Below the pieces are notes generated by a model that was not told the DNA's origin, did no database searches, and saw nothing but the letters and a program-made list of their open reading frames with translations. Position numbers and translations under genes: made by a program. A stretch of DNA of 64,000 bases from Streptomyces avermitilis MA-4680 = NBRC 14893 (GTDB lineage: Bacteria > Actinomycetota > Actinomycetes > Streptomycetales > Streptomycetaceae), in the NCBI RefSeq assembly GCF_000009765.2, contig NC_003155.5, positions 3,410,001 to 3,474,000 on the forward strand, read 5' to 3'. Of this stretch, positions 42,696 to 51,715 are shown one piece after another (position 1 is the first letter of the stretch; each line of letters begins with the position of its first letter).

Positions 42696-43592
42696 GTGCG
42701 TGAAGTGTGCGTCATTGGCGGGAACCGGTATTTCGGGAAGCGGCTCATCGCCCGGCTGATGGCCGCCGGAGACCGCGTCACCGTCATCAACCGCGGTTCG
42801 TCGGCACCGCCGCCCGGCACCATTCATCTCGTCGCCGACCGCAATGAGGAGAGATCCCTGGAAAGCGCGCTGGGCTCGCGCACCTTCGACGTCGTCGTCG
42901 ACCAGGTCTGCTACACCCCGCGCCAGGCGGCGATCGCCCGCCGCGTCTTCGCCGGCCGCACCCGGAGGTATCTGATGACGTCGACGGTCGAGGTGTACGA
43001 GTACGAGGACTCCCCCGCGCCGGTGCGCGAGGACGCCCTCGACCCGCGTACGGTCGCCGTCGACCTCGACCTCCCCTGGGACGACCCGCAGTTCCTCGAC
43101 AGCAACTACGGCGAGGGCAAGCGTCAGGCCGAGGCGGTCCTCGCGGCGGACCCCGCCTTCCCGTACGCCGCCGTACGCGTCGCCCATGTGCTGGGCGGCG
43201 ACGACGACTTCACGGGCCGTCTCGCCCACTACGCCGAGCGGATGCGCACCGGCGAGCCCATCGCCGTCCCCGCCGTGAACCACCCGGCGACCTACATCCA
43301 TGTGGCGGAGATCGCCGACTTCCTCGCCTGGGCGGCGGGCGCCGACTTCGGCGGGCCGGTCAACGCGGCGTCCCACGGACCGCTCACCACCGAGGAACTG
43401 TGCGCGGCGGTGGCCGCGCACATACCGGGCGGGACGGCCGTGTTCCGGGAGGTGGAGGTCGGCGAGGTCTCCCCCTTCTCCTTCGCCCGCTCCTACGCGA
43501 TGGACAACTCCCGGGCCGAGCGTCTCGGCTTCACCTTCGGCGACGCGAGTGAATGGCTGCACCGGGCCGTCGCCGAGACGCTCGGCAGATAG
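42696..43592 (+). CDS. NAD(P)-dependent epimerase/reductase-like protein
   Basis: A 298-residue Rossmann-fold protein of the extended SDR group. The nucleotide-binding loop is IGGNRYFGKRL, where GGNxxFG replaces GxxGxxG. The catalytic region is altered as in atypical SDRs: TSTVEVYEY in place of the Ser, and SNYGEGKRQAE supplies the YxxxK. AVRVAHVLGGDDDFTGRL is the substrate strand typical of sugar-nucleotide epimerase relatives; close relatives in chloroplast and bacterial RNA-binding proteins share the GGNRYFG form. The GTG at 42696 has GGAGGG 5 nt upstream. Control by the divergent AsnC-type regulator is likely. Substrate unknown. Confidence 0.85.
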   Translation: MREVCVIGGNRYFGKRLIARLMAAGDRVTVINRGSSAPPPGTIHLVADRNEERSLESALGSRTFDVVVDQVCYTPRQAAIARRVFAGRTRRYLMTSTVEVYEYEDSPAPVREDALDPRTVAVDLDLPWDDPQFLDSNYGEGKRQAEAVLAADPAFPYAAVRVAHVLGGDDDFTGRLAHYAERMRTGEPIAVPAVNHPATYIHVAEIADFLAWAAGADFGGPVNAASHGPLTTEELCAAVAAHIPGGTAVFREVEVGEVSPFSFARSYAMDNSRAERLGFTFGDASEWLHRAVAETLGR

Positions 43593-43606
43593 TCCGGGAG
43601 AAGGGT

Positions 43607-43642
43607 CGGGAGACAGACCGGGAGACAGACCGGAAGACAGAC
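43607..43642. repeat. Three 12-bp repeats CGGGAGACAGAC
   Basis: Three copies (the third CGGAAGACAGAC) lie 14 bp after the epimerase stop codon. They are followed by a CCACCG-type microsatellite to about 43700. No hairpin was found here; the gap up to 43819 is all low-complexity sequence. Confidence 0.8.
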
Positions 43643-43768
43643 GGGCAGAGCCACCGTCACCACCACCGCCACCGCCACCGCCGCCACGCCACCGCCACCG
43701 GCGGGCGTTTCCGGGGCTTCCGCTCACGGTAGGAAGCGGTTGTGCGCAGACCGACCGGGCAGACGGGC

Positions 43769-43804
43769 GAGGCGGACGAGGCGGACGAGGCGGACGAGGC
43801 GGAC
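43769..43804. repeat. Four GAGGCGGAC repeats upstream of the prcB-like gene
   Basis: Exact 9-bp copies end 15 bp before the start codon of the proteasome gene. If an upstream GTG were used they would encode Glu-Ala-Asp triplets, but the ribosome site favours the later ATG. Confidence 0.8.
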
Positions 43805-43819
43805 GACGAGGGGAGACGC

Positions 43820-44674
43820 ATGGCACAGCGCGACACCGGTGGCCGGTTGGGGGCGGAGTTCTTCACCCCCGGGGACTCGTCCTTCACCGCGTTCCTGGCA
43901 GCCCACCGTCCGGCATTACTGAGCACCCGCGGCCTCCTCCCGGACGGCGTCCGGGCCGCGCCCGACCGTGTCCCGCACGGCACCACGGTCCTGGCCCTCG
44001 CCTACCGCGACGGCGTGCTGATCGCCGGCGACCGCAGGGCCACCATGGGGAACCTGATCGCACAGCGGGACCTGGAGAAGGTGCACCCCGCGGACGACTA
44101 CACGGCGGTCGCGTTCGCCGGCACCGTGGGACTCGCGCTGGACATGGTGAAGCTCTACCAGGTCGAGCTGGCGCACTTCGAGAAGGTCGAGGGCGTCCCG
44201 ATGACCCTCAGGGCGAAGGCGACCCGGCTGGCCGGCATGATCCGGCAGAACCTCGGCCAGGCCATGCAGGGCCTCGCCGTGGTCCCGCTGCTCGTCGGAT
44301 ACGACCTCGCGGCCCGCGCCGGCGAACACGGCCGCATCTTCAGCTTCGACGTCACCGGAGGCCCGTACGAGAAGACGGACTTCCACGCCGAGGGCTCCGG
44401 CTCCCCGTACGCCCGGGGCGCGTTGAAGAAGCTGTTCCATCCGGGCATGTCCCGGCGTGAGGCGGCCCTGGCCGCGCTCCAGGCGCTCTACGACGCGGCG
44501 GACGACGACTCGGCCACCGGCGGTCCGGACATCAGCCGCCGGATCTTCCCCGTGGTGTCCGTCATCACGGAGGACGGCTTCGAGCGGCTCCCGGAGTCCG
44601 AGACGGAGGACCTGAGCCGGGAGATGGTCGAACAGCGCCACACCCGCCCGGACGGGCCCACCGCCGCCATGTGA
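43820..44674 (+). CDS. prcB: Orphan 20S proteasome beta-type subunit
   Basis: A 284-residue paralogue of the proteasome beta subunit, an N-terminal nucleophile peptidase. A 54-residue propeptide (FFTPGDSSFTAFLAAHRP...) ends at His-Gly, and the mature chain starts TTVLALAYRDG. Counting from Thr1, Asp17 (IAGDRRATMGN) and Lys33 (DLEKVHP) are both present, so the catalytic triad is complete. LYDAADDDSATGGPD and ITEDGFERL are the usual late motifs. ATG 43820 follows GGGGAGACGC. Standard Streptomyces prcB lies with prcA, pup and mpa; none of these genes is nearby, so this is a second, solitary copy. It could mix into the normal core or form its own rings. Its expression signals are unclear. Confidence 0.88.
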   Translation: MAQRDTGGRLGAEFFTPGDSSFTAFLAAHRPALLSTRGLLPDGVRAAPDRVPHGTTVLALAYRDGVLIAGDRRATMGNLIAQRDLEKVHPADDYTAVAFAGTVGLALDMVKLYQVELAHFEKVEGVPMTLRAKATRLAGMIRQNLGQAMQGLAVVPLLVGYDLAARAGEHGRIFSFDVTGGPYEKTDFHAEGSGSPYARGALKKLFHPGMSRREAALAALQALYDAADDDSATGGPDISRRIFPVVSVITEDGFERLPESETEDLSREMVEQRHTRPDGPTAAM

Positions 44675-44682
44675 GCGGCTGT

Positions 44683-44728
44683 GGGGGCGCTCCCTGGACG
44701 TACGAACCGGGGGCGCTCCCTGGACGTA
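44683..44728. repeat. Direct repeat of GGGGGCGCTCCCTGGACGTA
   Basis: Two exact 20-bp copies start 26 bp apart, just after the stop of the proteasome gene and before a terminator hairpin. The function is unknown. Confidence 0.8.
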
Positions 44729-44733
44729 GGAAT

Positions 44734-44772
44734 GTGCCGTGCCGTGCCGGTGGATCCGGCACGGCACGGCAC
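44734..44772. terminator. 17-bp perfect hairpin between convergent genes
   Basis: GTGCCGTGCCGTGCCGG and its complement around TGGAT. It stands between the proteasome gene (plus) and the MFS gene (minus) and can end both transcripts. Confidence 0.88.
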
Positions 44773-44812
44773 GGTGGCGCATGGGGTGAAGAGGCGGCGG
44801 GCGGGGCCGGGG

Positions 44813-46540
<1,728 letters not shown>

Positions 46541-46568
46541 GGGTACGGTTCGCCCTTCCTCAATCGAC

Positions 46569-46631
46569 TTGCACAGTGGAGTGCAAATGCACAACCATGT
46601 GCAATGTACGTCGTTGCACAATGCTGTGCAA
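46569..46631. promoter_or_regulatory. Three TetR-type operators (TTGCACA-N4-TGTGCAA)
   Basis: Site 1, TTGCACAGTGGAGTGCAA (46569-46586), has imperfect spacing. Site 2, TGCACA-ACCA-TGTGCA, is at 46588-46603. Site 3, TTGCACA-ATGC-TGTGCAA, is a perfect dyad at 46614-46631. All lie between the divergent MFS and TetR start codons, with centres 18 and 27 bp apart. Confidence 0.75.
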
Positions 46632-46689
46632 ATGGAGGAGGTGAAGCCCTTGCGGAGGAACGGCGAACCCCGGCCGCGAGGCAGGCAGA

Positions 46690-47307
46690 ATGGCTGACAT
46701 GACCACGGGTAACACCAGCCGCGCCGACGCCAACCGCCGCCGGATCCTCGATGTCGCGCTCGCCGAGCTGCTGCGCGACCCCGATGCGTCCATGGACCAG
46801 ATCGCCCGGGTCGCGGGGGTCGTACGGCGCACCGTGTACGGGCACTTCCCGAGCCGTGAGGCGTTGATCAGCACCCTGGTCGACGGCGCCGTCGAAGCGG
46901 TCGCGGCCGCGCACGCGGCGGGCCGGGAGAGCGTGGCGGACCCGGCCGAGTCGCTGGCCCGCTCGACGCTCGCGGTGTGGGAGATCGCCGACCGGTACCG
47001 GATCCTGGTCGCGCTCGCCCAGCGCAGCGTCACCGTGCAGGGCATCCGGGACCGCCTCACGCCGGTCCGTCAGGCGTGCGTGGAGTTGCTCCGGCGCGGC
47101 CTGGAGCAGGGGGTGTTCGAGTCGCCGCTGCCGGCTGCGGCCCTGGCGTACGTGCACGAGCAGATGCTGTTCGCGCTCATGGAGGCGGTGAACGACGGCC
47201 TGCTGGCAGCCGAAGAGGCGGGCCGCTCCGCCGCGGTCACGATGCTGACCGCGGCGGGCGTACCCGCCTCCCGCGCCACCGGACTGGTGGCGAAGCTGAG
47301 CGACTGA
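46690..47307 (+). CDS. TetR-family repressor of the divergent MFS exporter
   Basis: A 205-residue regulator. The helix-turn-helix TSRADANRRRILDVALAELL...SMDQIARVAGVVRRTVYGHFPSREALI lies at residues ~9-63. The remaining all-helical ligand-binding and dimer domain has LYDXA-free, drug-pump type sequence with no clear ligand. It probably represses the exporter gene and itself through the TTGCACA palindromes, released by an exporter substrate. The ATG at 46690 lies 58 bp after the last palindrome; a second ATG, 3 codons on, is possible. Confidence 0.9.
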   Translation: MADMTTGNTSRADANRRRILDVALAELLRDPDASMDQIARVAGVVRRTVYGHFPSREALISTLVDGAVEAVAAAHAAGRESVADPAESLARSTLAVWEIADRYRILVALAQRSVTVQGIRDRLTPVRQACVELLRRGLEQGVFESPLPAAALAYVHEQMLFALMEAVNDGLLAAEEAGRSAAVTMLTAAGVPASRATGLVAKLSD

Positions 47308-47331
47308 CCACTGCTGCCGGGCAGAGTGGAA

Positions 47332-47372
47332 CCGAGCGGCCGGGCCTACGGGGGAGTGACCCAGCCGCTCGG
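47332..47372. terminator. Stem-loop between tetR and dctA
   Basis: CCGAGCGGC and GCCGCTCGG pair over a 23-nt loop, between the convergent ends of the TetR and DctA genes. The long loop makes it a weaker candidate. Confidence 0.5.
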
Positions 47373-47385
47373 AGTGGTGGGGGAA

Positions 47386-48765
47386 CTACGCCTTGGCGAG
47401 TTCCTTCTCGCCGCCCTGCTCGGGCACCTCCGCGCGGACGTCGTCCTCGGCGTCGTCCAGCAGCGTCTTCTCGTCGAAGGGCAGCTCACCGGCGAGCACA
47501 CGGTTCACCCGCTCCTTGTCGACCTCGCCGGTCCAGGTACCGATGAGCAGCGTCGCCACGGCGTTGCCCGCGAAGTTGGTGACGGCGCGGGCCTCGCTCA
47601 TGAAGCGGTCGATGCCGATGATCAGGCCGACACCGTCGACCAGCGCGGGCTTGTGCGACTGGAGACCGCTGGCCAGGACGGCGATGCCGGAACCGGAGAC
47701 ACCGGCGGCACCCTTCGAGGCGATCATCATGAAGAGCAGCAGACCGATCTGCTGGCCGATGCTCATCGGCTGGTCCATCGCGTCGGCGATGAACAGCGAG
47801 GCCATGGTCAGGTAGATCATCGTGCCGTCGAGGTTGAAGGAGTAGCCGGTCGGCACCGTGATGCCGACGACCGGGCGGCTGACGCCCAGGTGCTCCATCT
47901 TCGCGATGAGCCGCGGCAGCGCGGACTCGGACGACGAGGTGGAGACGATCAGCAGGAACTCCCGGCCGAGGTACTTCAGCAGCTGGAAGAGGCTGACCTT
48001 CGCCACCAGCTTCGTCAGCGTGCCGAGCACCACCACGATGAACAGGAAACAGGTGATGTAGAAGCCGAACATGATCGTGGCCAGCGCCTTGAGCGCGTCC
48101 ATGCCGGTCTCACCGATGACGGCCGCCATGGCGCCGAAGGCACCCACGGGCGCGGCCCACATGATCATGCCGAGGATACGGAAGACCAGCTTCTGGATGT
48201 GCTCGACCCCGCGCAGCACCGGCTCACCGGTACGCCCCATGGCCTGGAGCGCGAAGCCCACGAGCAGCGCCACGAGCAGCGTCTGGAGCACCTGGCCCTC
48301 GGTGAAGGCCGAGACGAAGGTGGTCGGGATGATCCCGAGCAGGAAGTCCACGGGTCCTTCCGCGGCGGCCTCCGCCTGGGTGTGCCCCACACCCTTCACG
48401 GCCTCGGTCAGGTGCATCCCGCTGCCCGGGTGGACGATGTTGCCGACGACCAGGCCGATGGCCAGCGCCACGAACGACATCGCGATGAAGTAGCCGAGCG
48501 CGAGCCCGCCGACCTTGCCGACCTTGGCGGCCTTCCGCACCGAGCCGACGCCGAGCACGATCGTGCAGAAGATGATCGGCGAGATCATCATCTTGATCAG
48601 CGCGACGAAGCCGGTGCCGATCGGCTTGAGCTCCTTGGCGAAGTCCGGCGCGGCGAACCCGACGGCGATGCCGAGAGCCACCGCGACGATCACCGCGATG
48701 TAGAGATAGTGGGTGCGGTCCCGCTTGGCGGCGGGTGCGGCAGGTGCCGTTTGGGCTGTGCTCAC
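47386..48765 (-). CDS. dctA: C4-dicarboxylate/proton symporter (DAACS family)
   Basis: A 459-residue membrane symporter for succinate, fumarate, malate and similar. Family motifs: two re-entrant hairpins (STSSSESALPRLI, IASKGAAGVSGSGIAVL), the NLDGT motif TGYSFNLDGTMIY, and GIDRFMSEARAVTNFAGN near the end. About eight transmembrane helices and two re-entrant hairpins are predicted. The start is GTG 48765 after AAGGAGGG. The divergently placed sensor kinase and regulator are of the CitA/DcuS and CitB/DcuR type, which control dicarboxylate transport in many bacteria, so they very likely regulate this gene. The C-terminus is acidic. Confidence 0.93.
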   Translation of the reverse strand: MSTAQTAPAAPAAKRDRTHYLYIAVIVAVALGIAVGFAAPDFAKELKPIGTGFVALIKMMISPIIFCTIVLGVGSVRKAAKVGKVGGLALGYFIAMSFVALAIGLVVGNIVHPGSGMHLTEAVKGVGHTQAEAAAEGPVDFLLGIIPTTFVSAFTEGQVLQTLLVALLVGFALQAMGRTGEPVLRGVEHIQKLVFRILGMIMWAAPVGAFGAMAAVIGETGMDALKALATIMFGFYITCFLFIVVVLGTLTKLVAKVSLFQLLKYLGREFLLIVSTSSSESALPRLIAKMEHLGVSRPVVGITVPTGYSFNLDGTMIYLTMASLFIADAMDQPMSIGQQIGLLLFMMIASKGAAGVSGSGIAVLASGLQSHKPALVDGVGLIIGIDRFMSEARAVTNFAGNAVATLLIGTWTGEVDKERVNRVLAGELPFDEKTLLDDAEDDVRAEVPEQGGEKELAKA

Positions 48766-48967
48766 GGCTGCCCTCCTTGACGACGTCGTCGGCATCATCC
48801 GGCGTGCGGCTCACGTCCGGGGGGAGATCGGTGTCCGGAAAAGTCACTCCCGGACCGATGGCCCGGAAACGCACTCCGGGGTTGCGGCGACTATGCCCCG
48901 CCGCTGTGAGGGCGGTCACCCTTTCGTGCATTTAGTTCATGCTTATACGTAGGGGCAGACTGATCCC

Positions 48968-50665
48968 ATGCGCTTCCCCCACGTGCCCCGACCCCGCAGC
49001 CTGGCGGGTCAGCTCTTCGCCATGCAGGCCGTGCTGATAGCGGTGCTCGTGGCCGGATACGCGCTCTTCACCTACGTCAGCGACCGCAGCCAGGCCGAGG
49101 AGGCGGCGAGGCGGCAGACCATGGCCGTCGCCCGGTCGGTCGCGGACGCCCCGTCCGTGCGCGCGGCGATCCGCACCTCCGACCCGTCGGCCGCCCTTCA
49201 GCCGTACGCGCTCCAGGTACAGCGGCACACCGGCGTCGACTTCGTCACGATCATGAATCCGCGGGGCATCCGCTGGACCCACCCCAACCCCGACCTGATC
49301 GGCGAACGCTTCCTCGGTCACACGACCCGAGCCCTGAAGGGCGAGTCCTTCACGGAGACGTACACGGGCACGCTCGGCCCGTCCGTCCGCGCCGTCACCC
49401 CGATCCGTGACGGGACGCGGATCATCGGCCTGGTCAGCGCGGGCATCAAGGTGGAGGCGATCACGAAGCGGGTCCAGGACCAGGTGACGGCCCTGATCGG
49501 CGTCGCCGCGGGCGCCCTCACCCTCGGCGGCATCGGCACCTACGTGATCAACGCCCGGCTGCGCCGCTCCACGCACGGCATGAACGCGGCCGAGCTGAGC
49601 CGTATGCACGACTACCACCAGGCCGCGCTGCACGCCGTACGCGAGGGTCTGCTGATGCTGGACGGCCAGTTCCGGGTGGCACTGATCAACGACGGGGGCC
49701 GGGAGCTGCTGGGGGTGACGGGGGACGTGATCGGCCGCTCGGTGGCGGAGCTGGGCCTGCCCGCGGCGCTGACGGGCGCGCTGCTGTCGGCGGAACCGCG
49801 GGTGGACGAGGTCCATCTGACGGCCGCGCGCGTCCTGGTCGTGAACACCTCGCCGGTCTCGGGCGGCGAGCGCCGCGGCACCGTCGTCACCCTGCGCGAT
49901 GTGACCGAACTTCAGTCGCTGATGGGCGAGTTGGACTCCGAGCGCGGCTTCACCACGGCGCTGCGCTCACAGGCGCACGAGGCCGCCAACCGTCTGCACA
50001 CCGTCGTCTCGCTGATCGAGCTGGGGCGCGCGGAGGAGGCCGTCGACTTCGCCACGGCGGAACTGGAGCTGGCCCAGGCCCTGACGGACCATGTGGTCTC
50101 CGCGGTCAGCGAGCCGGTCCTCGCCGCCCTGCTGCTGGGCAAGGCGGCACAGGCGAACGAGCGGGGCGTGGAGCTGGTGGTGTCGGAGGAGAGCGCCCTC
50201 GACGACGGTCTGCTGCCGCCCTCGCTCCCGGCCCGGGACCTGGTGACGATCCTCGGCAACCTGATCGACAACGCGGTGGACGCGGCCCAGGGCTCGATGC
50301 GGGCGCGGGTGACGGTGACGGTGTTCACCGACGCGTCGGGGCTGGTGCTGCGGGTGGCCGACACGGGCGCGGGAGTGGATCCGGCGTACGCGGAGGCGGT
50401 GTTCCAGCGGGGCTGGTCGACGAAGCCGGCGACCGCGTCCGGCGGCCGGGGGCTGGGGCTCGCCCTCGTCCGGCAGGCCGTCGCCCGCCACGAGGGGAAG
50501 CTGACGGTCGCGGAGGCGGACGGCGGCGGGGCGGAGTTCGAGGTGCGGCTGCCGTTGCCTACGGTGGGTCCGGCCGGAGCCGCCGGCGGATCCGAGCCCA
50601 CCCGCCGACACGGTGGTGCGTCCGAGCCCGCCCTACCCGCCTTGCCTGGAGGCGACGACGTATGA
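48968..50665 (+). CDS. Sensor histidine kinase, CitA/DcuS family
   Basis: A 565-residue membrane kinase. Transmembrane helices at ~14-36 and ~173-195 enclose a periplasmic PAS-like sensor (~40-165; GVDFVTIMNPRGIRWTHPNPDLIG), which in this family binds citrate or dicarboxylates. A cytoplasmic PAS follows (~215-310). The phospho-acceptor motif is LRSQAHEAANRLHTV (His337). The catalytic domain has ILGNLIDNAVDAA (N-box) and GRGLGLALVRQAVARHEG (G2). ATG 48968 is the first after the divergent region. The response regulator overlaps its stop by 4 nt. The pair likely switches the divergent dctA gene on. Confidence 0.92.
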   Translation: MRFPHVPRPRSLAGQLFAMQAVLIAVLVAGYALFTYVSDRSQAEEAARRQTMAVARSVADAPSVRAAIRTSDPSAALQPYALQVQRHTGVDFVTIMNPRGIRWTHPNPDLIGERFLGHTTRALKGESFTETYTGTLGPSVRAVTPIRDGTRIIGLVSAGIKVEAITKRVQDQVTALIGVAAGALTLGGIGTYVINARLRRSTHGMNAAELSRMHDYHQAALHAVREGLLMLDGQFRVALINDGGRELLGVTGDVIGRSVAELGLPAALTGALLSAEPRVDEVHLTAARVLVVNTSPVSGGERRGTVVTLRDVTELQSLMGELDSERGFTTALRSQAHEAANRLHTVVSLIELGRAEEAVDFATAELELAQALTDHVVSAVSEPVLAALLLGKAAQANERGVELVVSEESALDDGLLPPSLPARDLVTILGNLIDNAVDAAQGSMRARVTVTVFTDASGLVLRVADTGAGVDPAYAEAVFQRGWSTKPATASGGRGLGLALVRQAVARHEGKLTVAEADGGGAEFEVRLPLPTVGPAGAAGGSEPTRRHGGASEPALPALPGGDDV

Positions 50666-51339
50666 CCGAGCCCATTCGCGTACTGGTCGTGGAGGACGAC
50701 CCGGTGGCCGCCGACGCGCACGTCATGTACGTCGGCCGCGTCCCCGGTTTCACGGCGGTCGGCAAGGCGCACACCGGTGCGGAGGCGCGGCGCGCGCTGG
50801 ACCGTACGCCGGTGGACCTGCTGCTCCTGGATCTGCACCTGCCGGACGTGCACGGCCTGCAACTGGCCCGCTCCCTGCGGGCCGCCGGCTATCACGCGGA
50901 CGTGATCGCGGTGACCTCGGCGCGGGACCTGGCGGTGGTGCGGGAGGGTGTGTCGCTGGGGGTGGTGCAGTACGTGCTGAAGCCGTTCACCTTCGCGACG
51001 CTGCGGGACCGGCTGATCAGATACGCCGAGTTCCATGCGGCGGCGGGCGAGGCGAGCGGCCAGGAGGAGGTGGACCGGGCCCTGGCGACCCTGCGGGCAC
51101 CGGGCCCGGCGGCCCTGCCGAAGGGCCTGAGCGCACCGACCCTGGAACGGGTGACGCGGGCTCTGCGGGACTCGGCCGAGGGGCTGACGGCCGCGGGGGT
51201 GGCCGAGGCGGTGGGCATCTCCCGGATCACGGCACGGCGGTATCTGGAGCACCTGGTCGAATCCGGGCGGGCCGGGCGGAGTCCGCAGTACGGGCAGGTG
51301 GGGCGGCCGGAGTTGCAGTACCGGTGGGTGAAGGGCTGA
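50662..51339 (+). CDS. Response regulator, CitB/DcuR family
   Basis: A 225-residue regulator. The receiver domain has the acidic pair (EDD at 11-13), phospho-site Asp57 (LLLLDLHLPDVHG), Thr85 and Lys107 (YVLKPF). The C-terminal domain (~150-215) is an HTH of the type LTAAGVAEAVGISRITARRYLEHLVESG. It overlaps the kinase gene (ATGA) and is cotranscribed. Target is probably the dctA promoter region at 48766-48967. No other target gene is visible. Confidence 0.92.
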   Translation: MTEPIRVLVVEDDPVAADAHVMYVGRVPGFTAVGKAHTGAEARRALDRTPVDLLLLDLHLPDVHGLQLARSLRAAGYHADVIAVTSARDLAVVREGVSLGVVQYVLKPFTFATLRDRLIRYAEFHAAAGEASGQEEVDRALATLRAPGPAALPKGLSAPTLERVTRALRDSAEGLTAAGVAEAVGISRITARRYLEHLVESGRAGRSPQYGQVGRPELQYRWVKG

Positions 51340-51715
51340 CCGCACGGACGTCCGCCGCCGGGAAGCACGACGACGCGGCCGCTCACCTTTCCGACGGGGA
51401 GGCGCTTATGTGAGGGGCACCTCGTCGAGCGCGTACGTCCCGGTGGGGGCGACGCGCGCCGACCCCGCGGGGTACGCGGCCCAGCCGGGATCAGGCAGTA
51501 CCTTCCACGGCCCGTTCATCGCCCATCGGGACGACCGGGGGCGGTAGAGCCGAAGCCCGTGGAGCAGTCCGGGCCTTCACCCGGGCCGACGCCTTCCTCA
51601 AAGCCGCTCAAGTCCGGGCCGCTGCACATGCATTGACCTGACTAGACCATTCCTCTTACCTTCACCGGGCAGCCGTCTTGGCCACAACGACGTAGGCCAG
51701 TAGGAGGTCGTGCCC
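51340..51715. other. Gap with a possible gene remnant and the sugar-operon promoter
   Basis: No intact gene is seen. On the minus strand, 51406-51519 reads as an open frame of 37 codons (MNGPWKVLPDPGW... ending EVPLT) with good codon bias but no ribosome site; it continues upstream about 16 more codons and then hits a stop. It may be the 3' remnant of a lost gene. The last 80 bp hold a promoter for the sugar ABC operon. Confidence 0.4.
51633..51662 (+). promoter_or_regulatory. Putative promoter overlapped by a DasR-like site
   Basis: TTGACC (51633) and TACCTT (51657) are 18 bp apart. Between them lies ACCTGACTAGACCATT (51636-51651), which matches 12 of 16 bases of the DasR-responsive element as I recall it (ACTGGTCTAGACCAGT). 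The sugar ABC operon starts 54 bp downstream. Confidence 0.4.

Noticed and set aside
43651..43700. CCACCG microsatellite as a CRISPR-like or regulatory array
   Set aside because: The spacing is a simple hexamer slippage repeat with no spacers and no cas genes.
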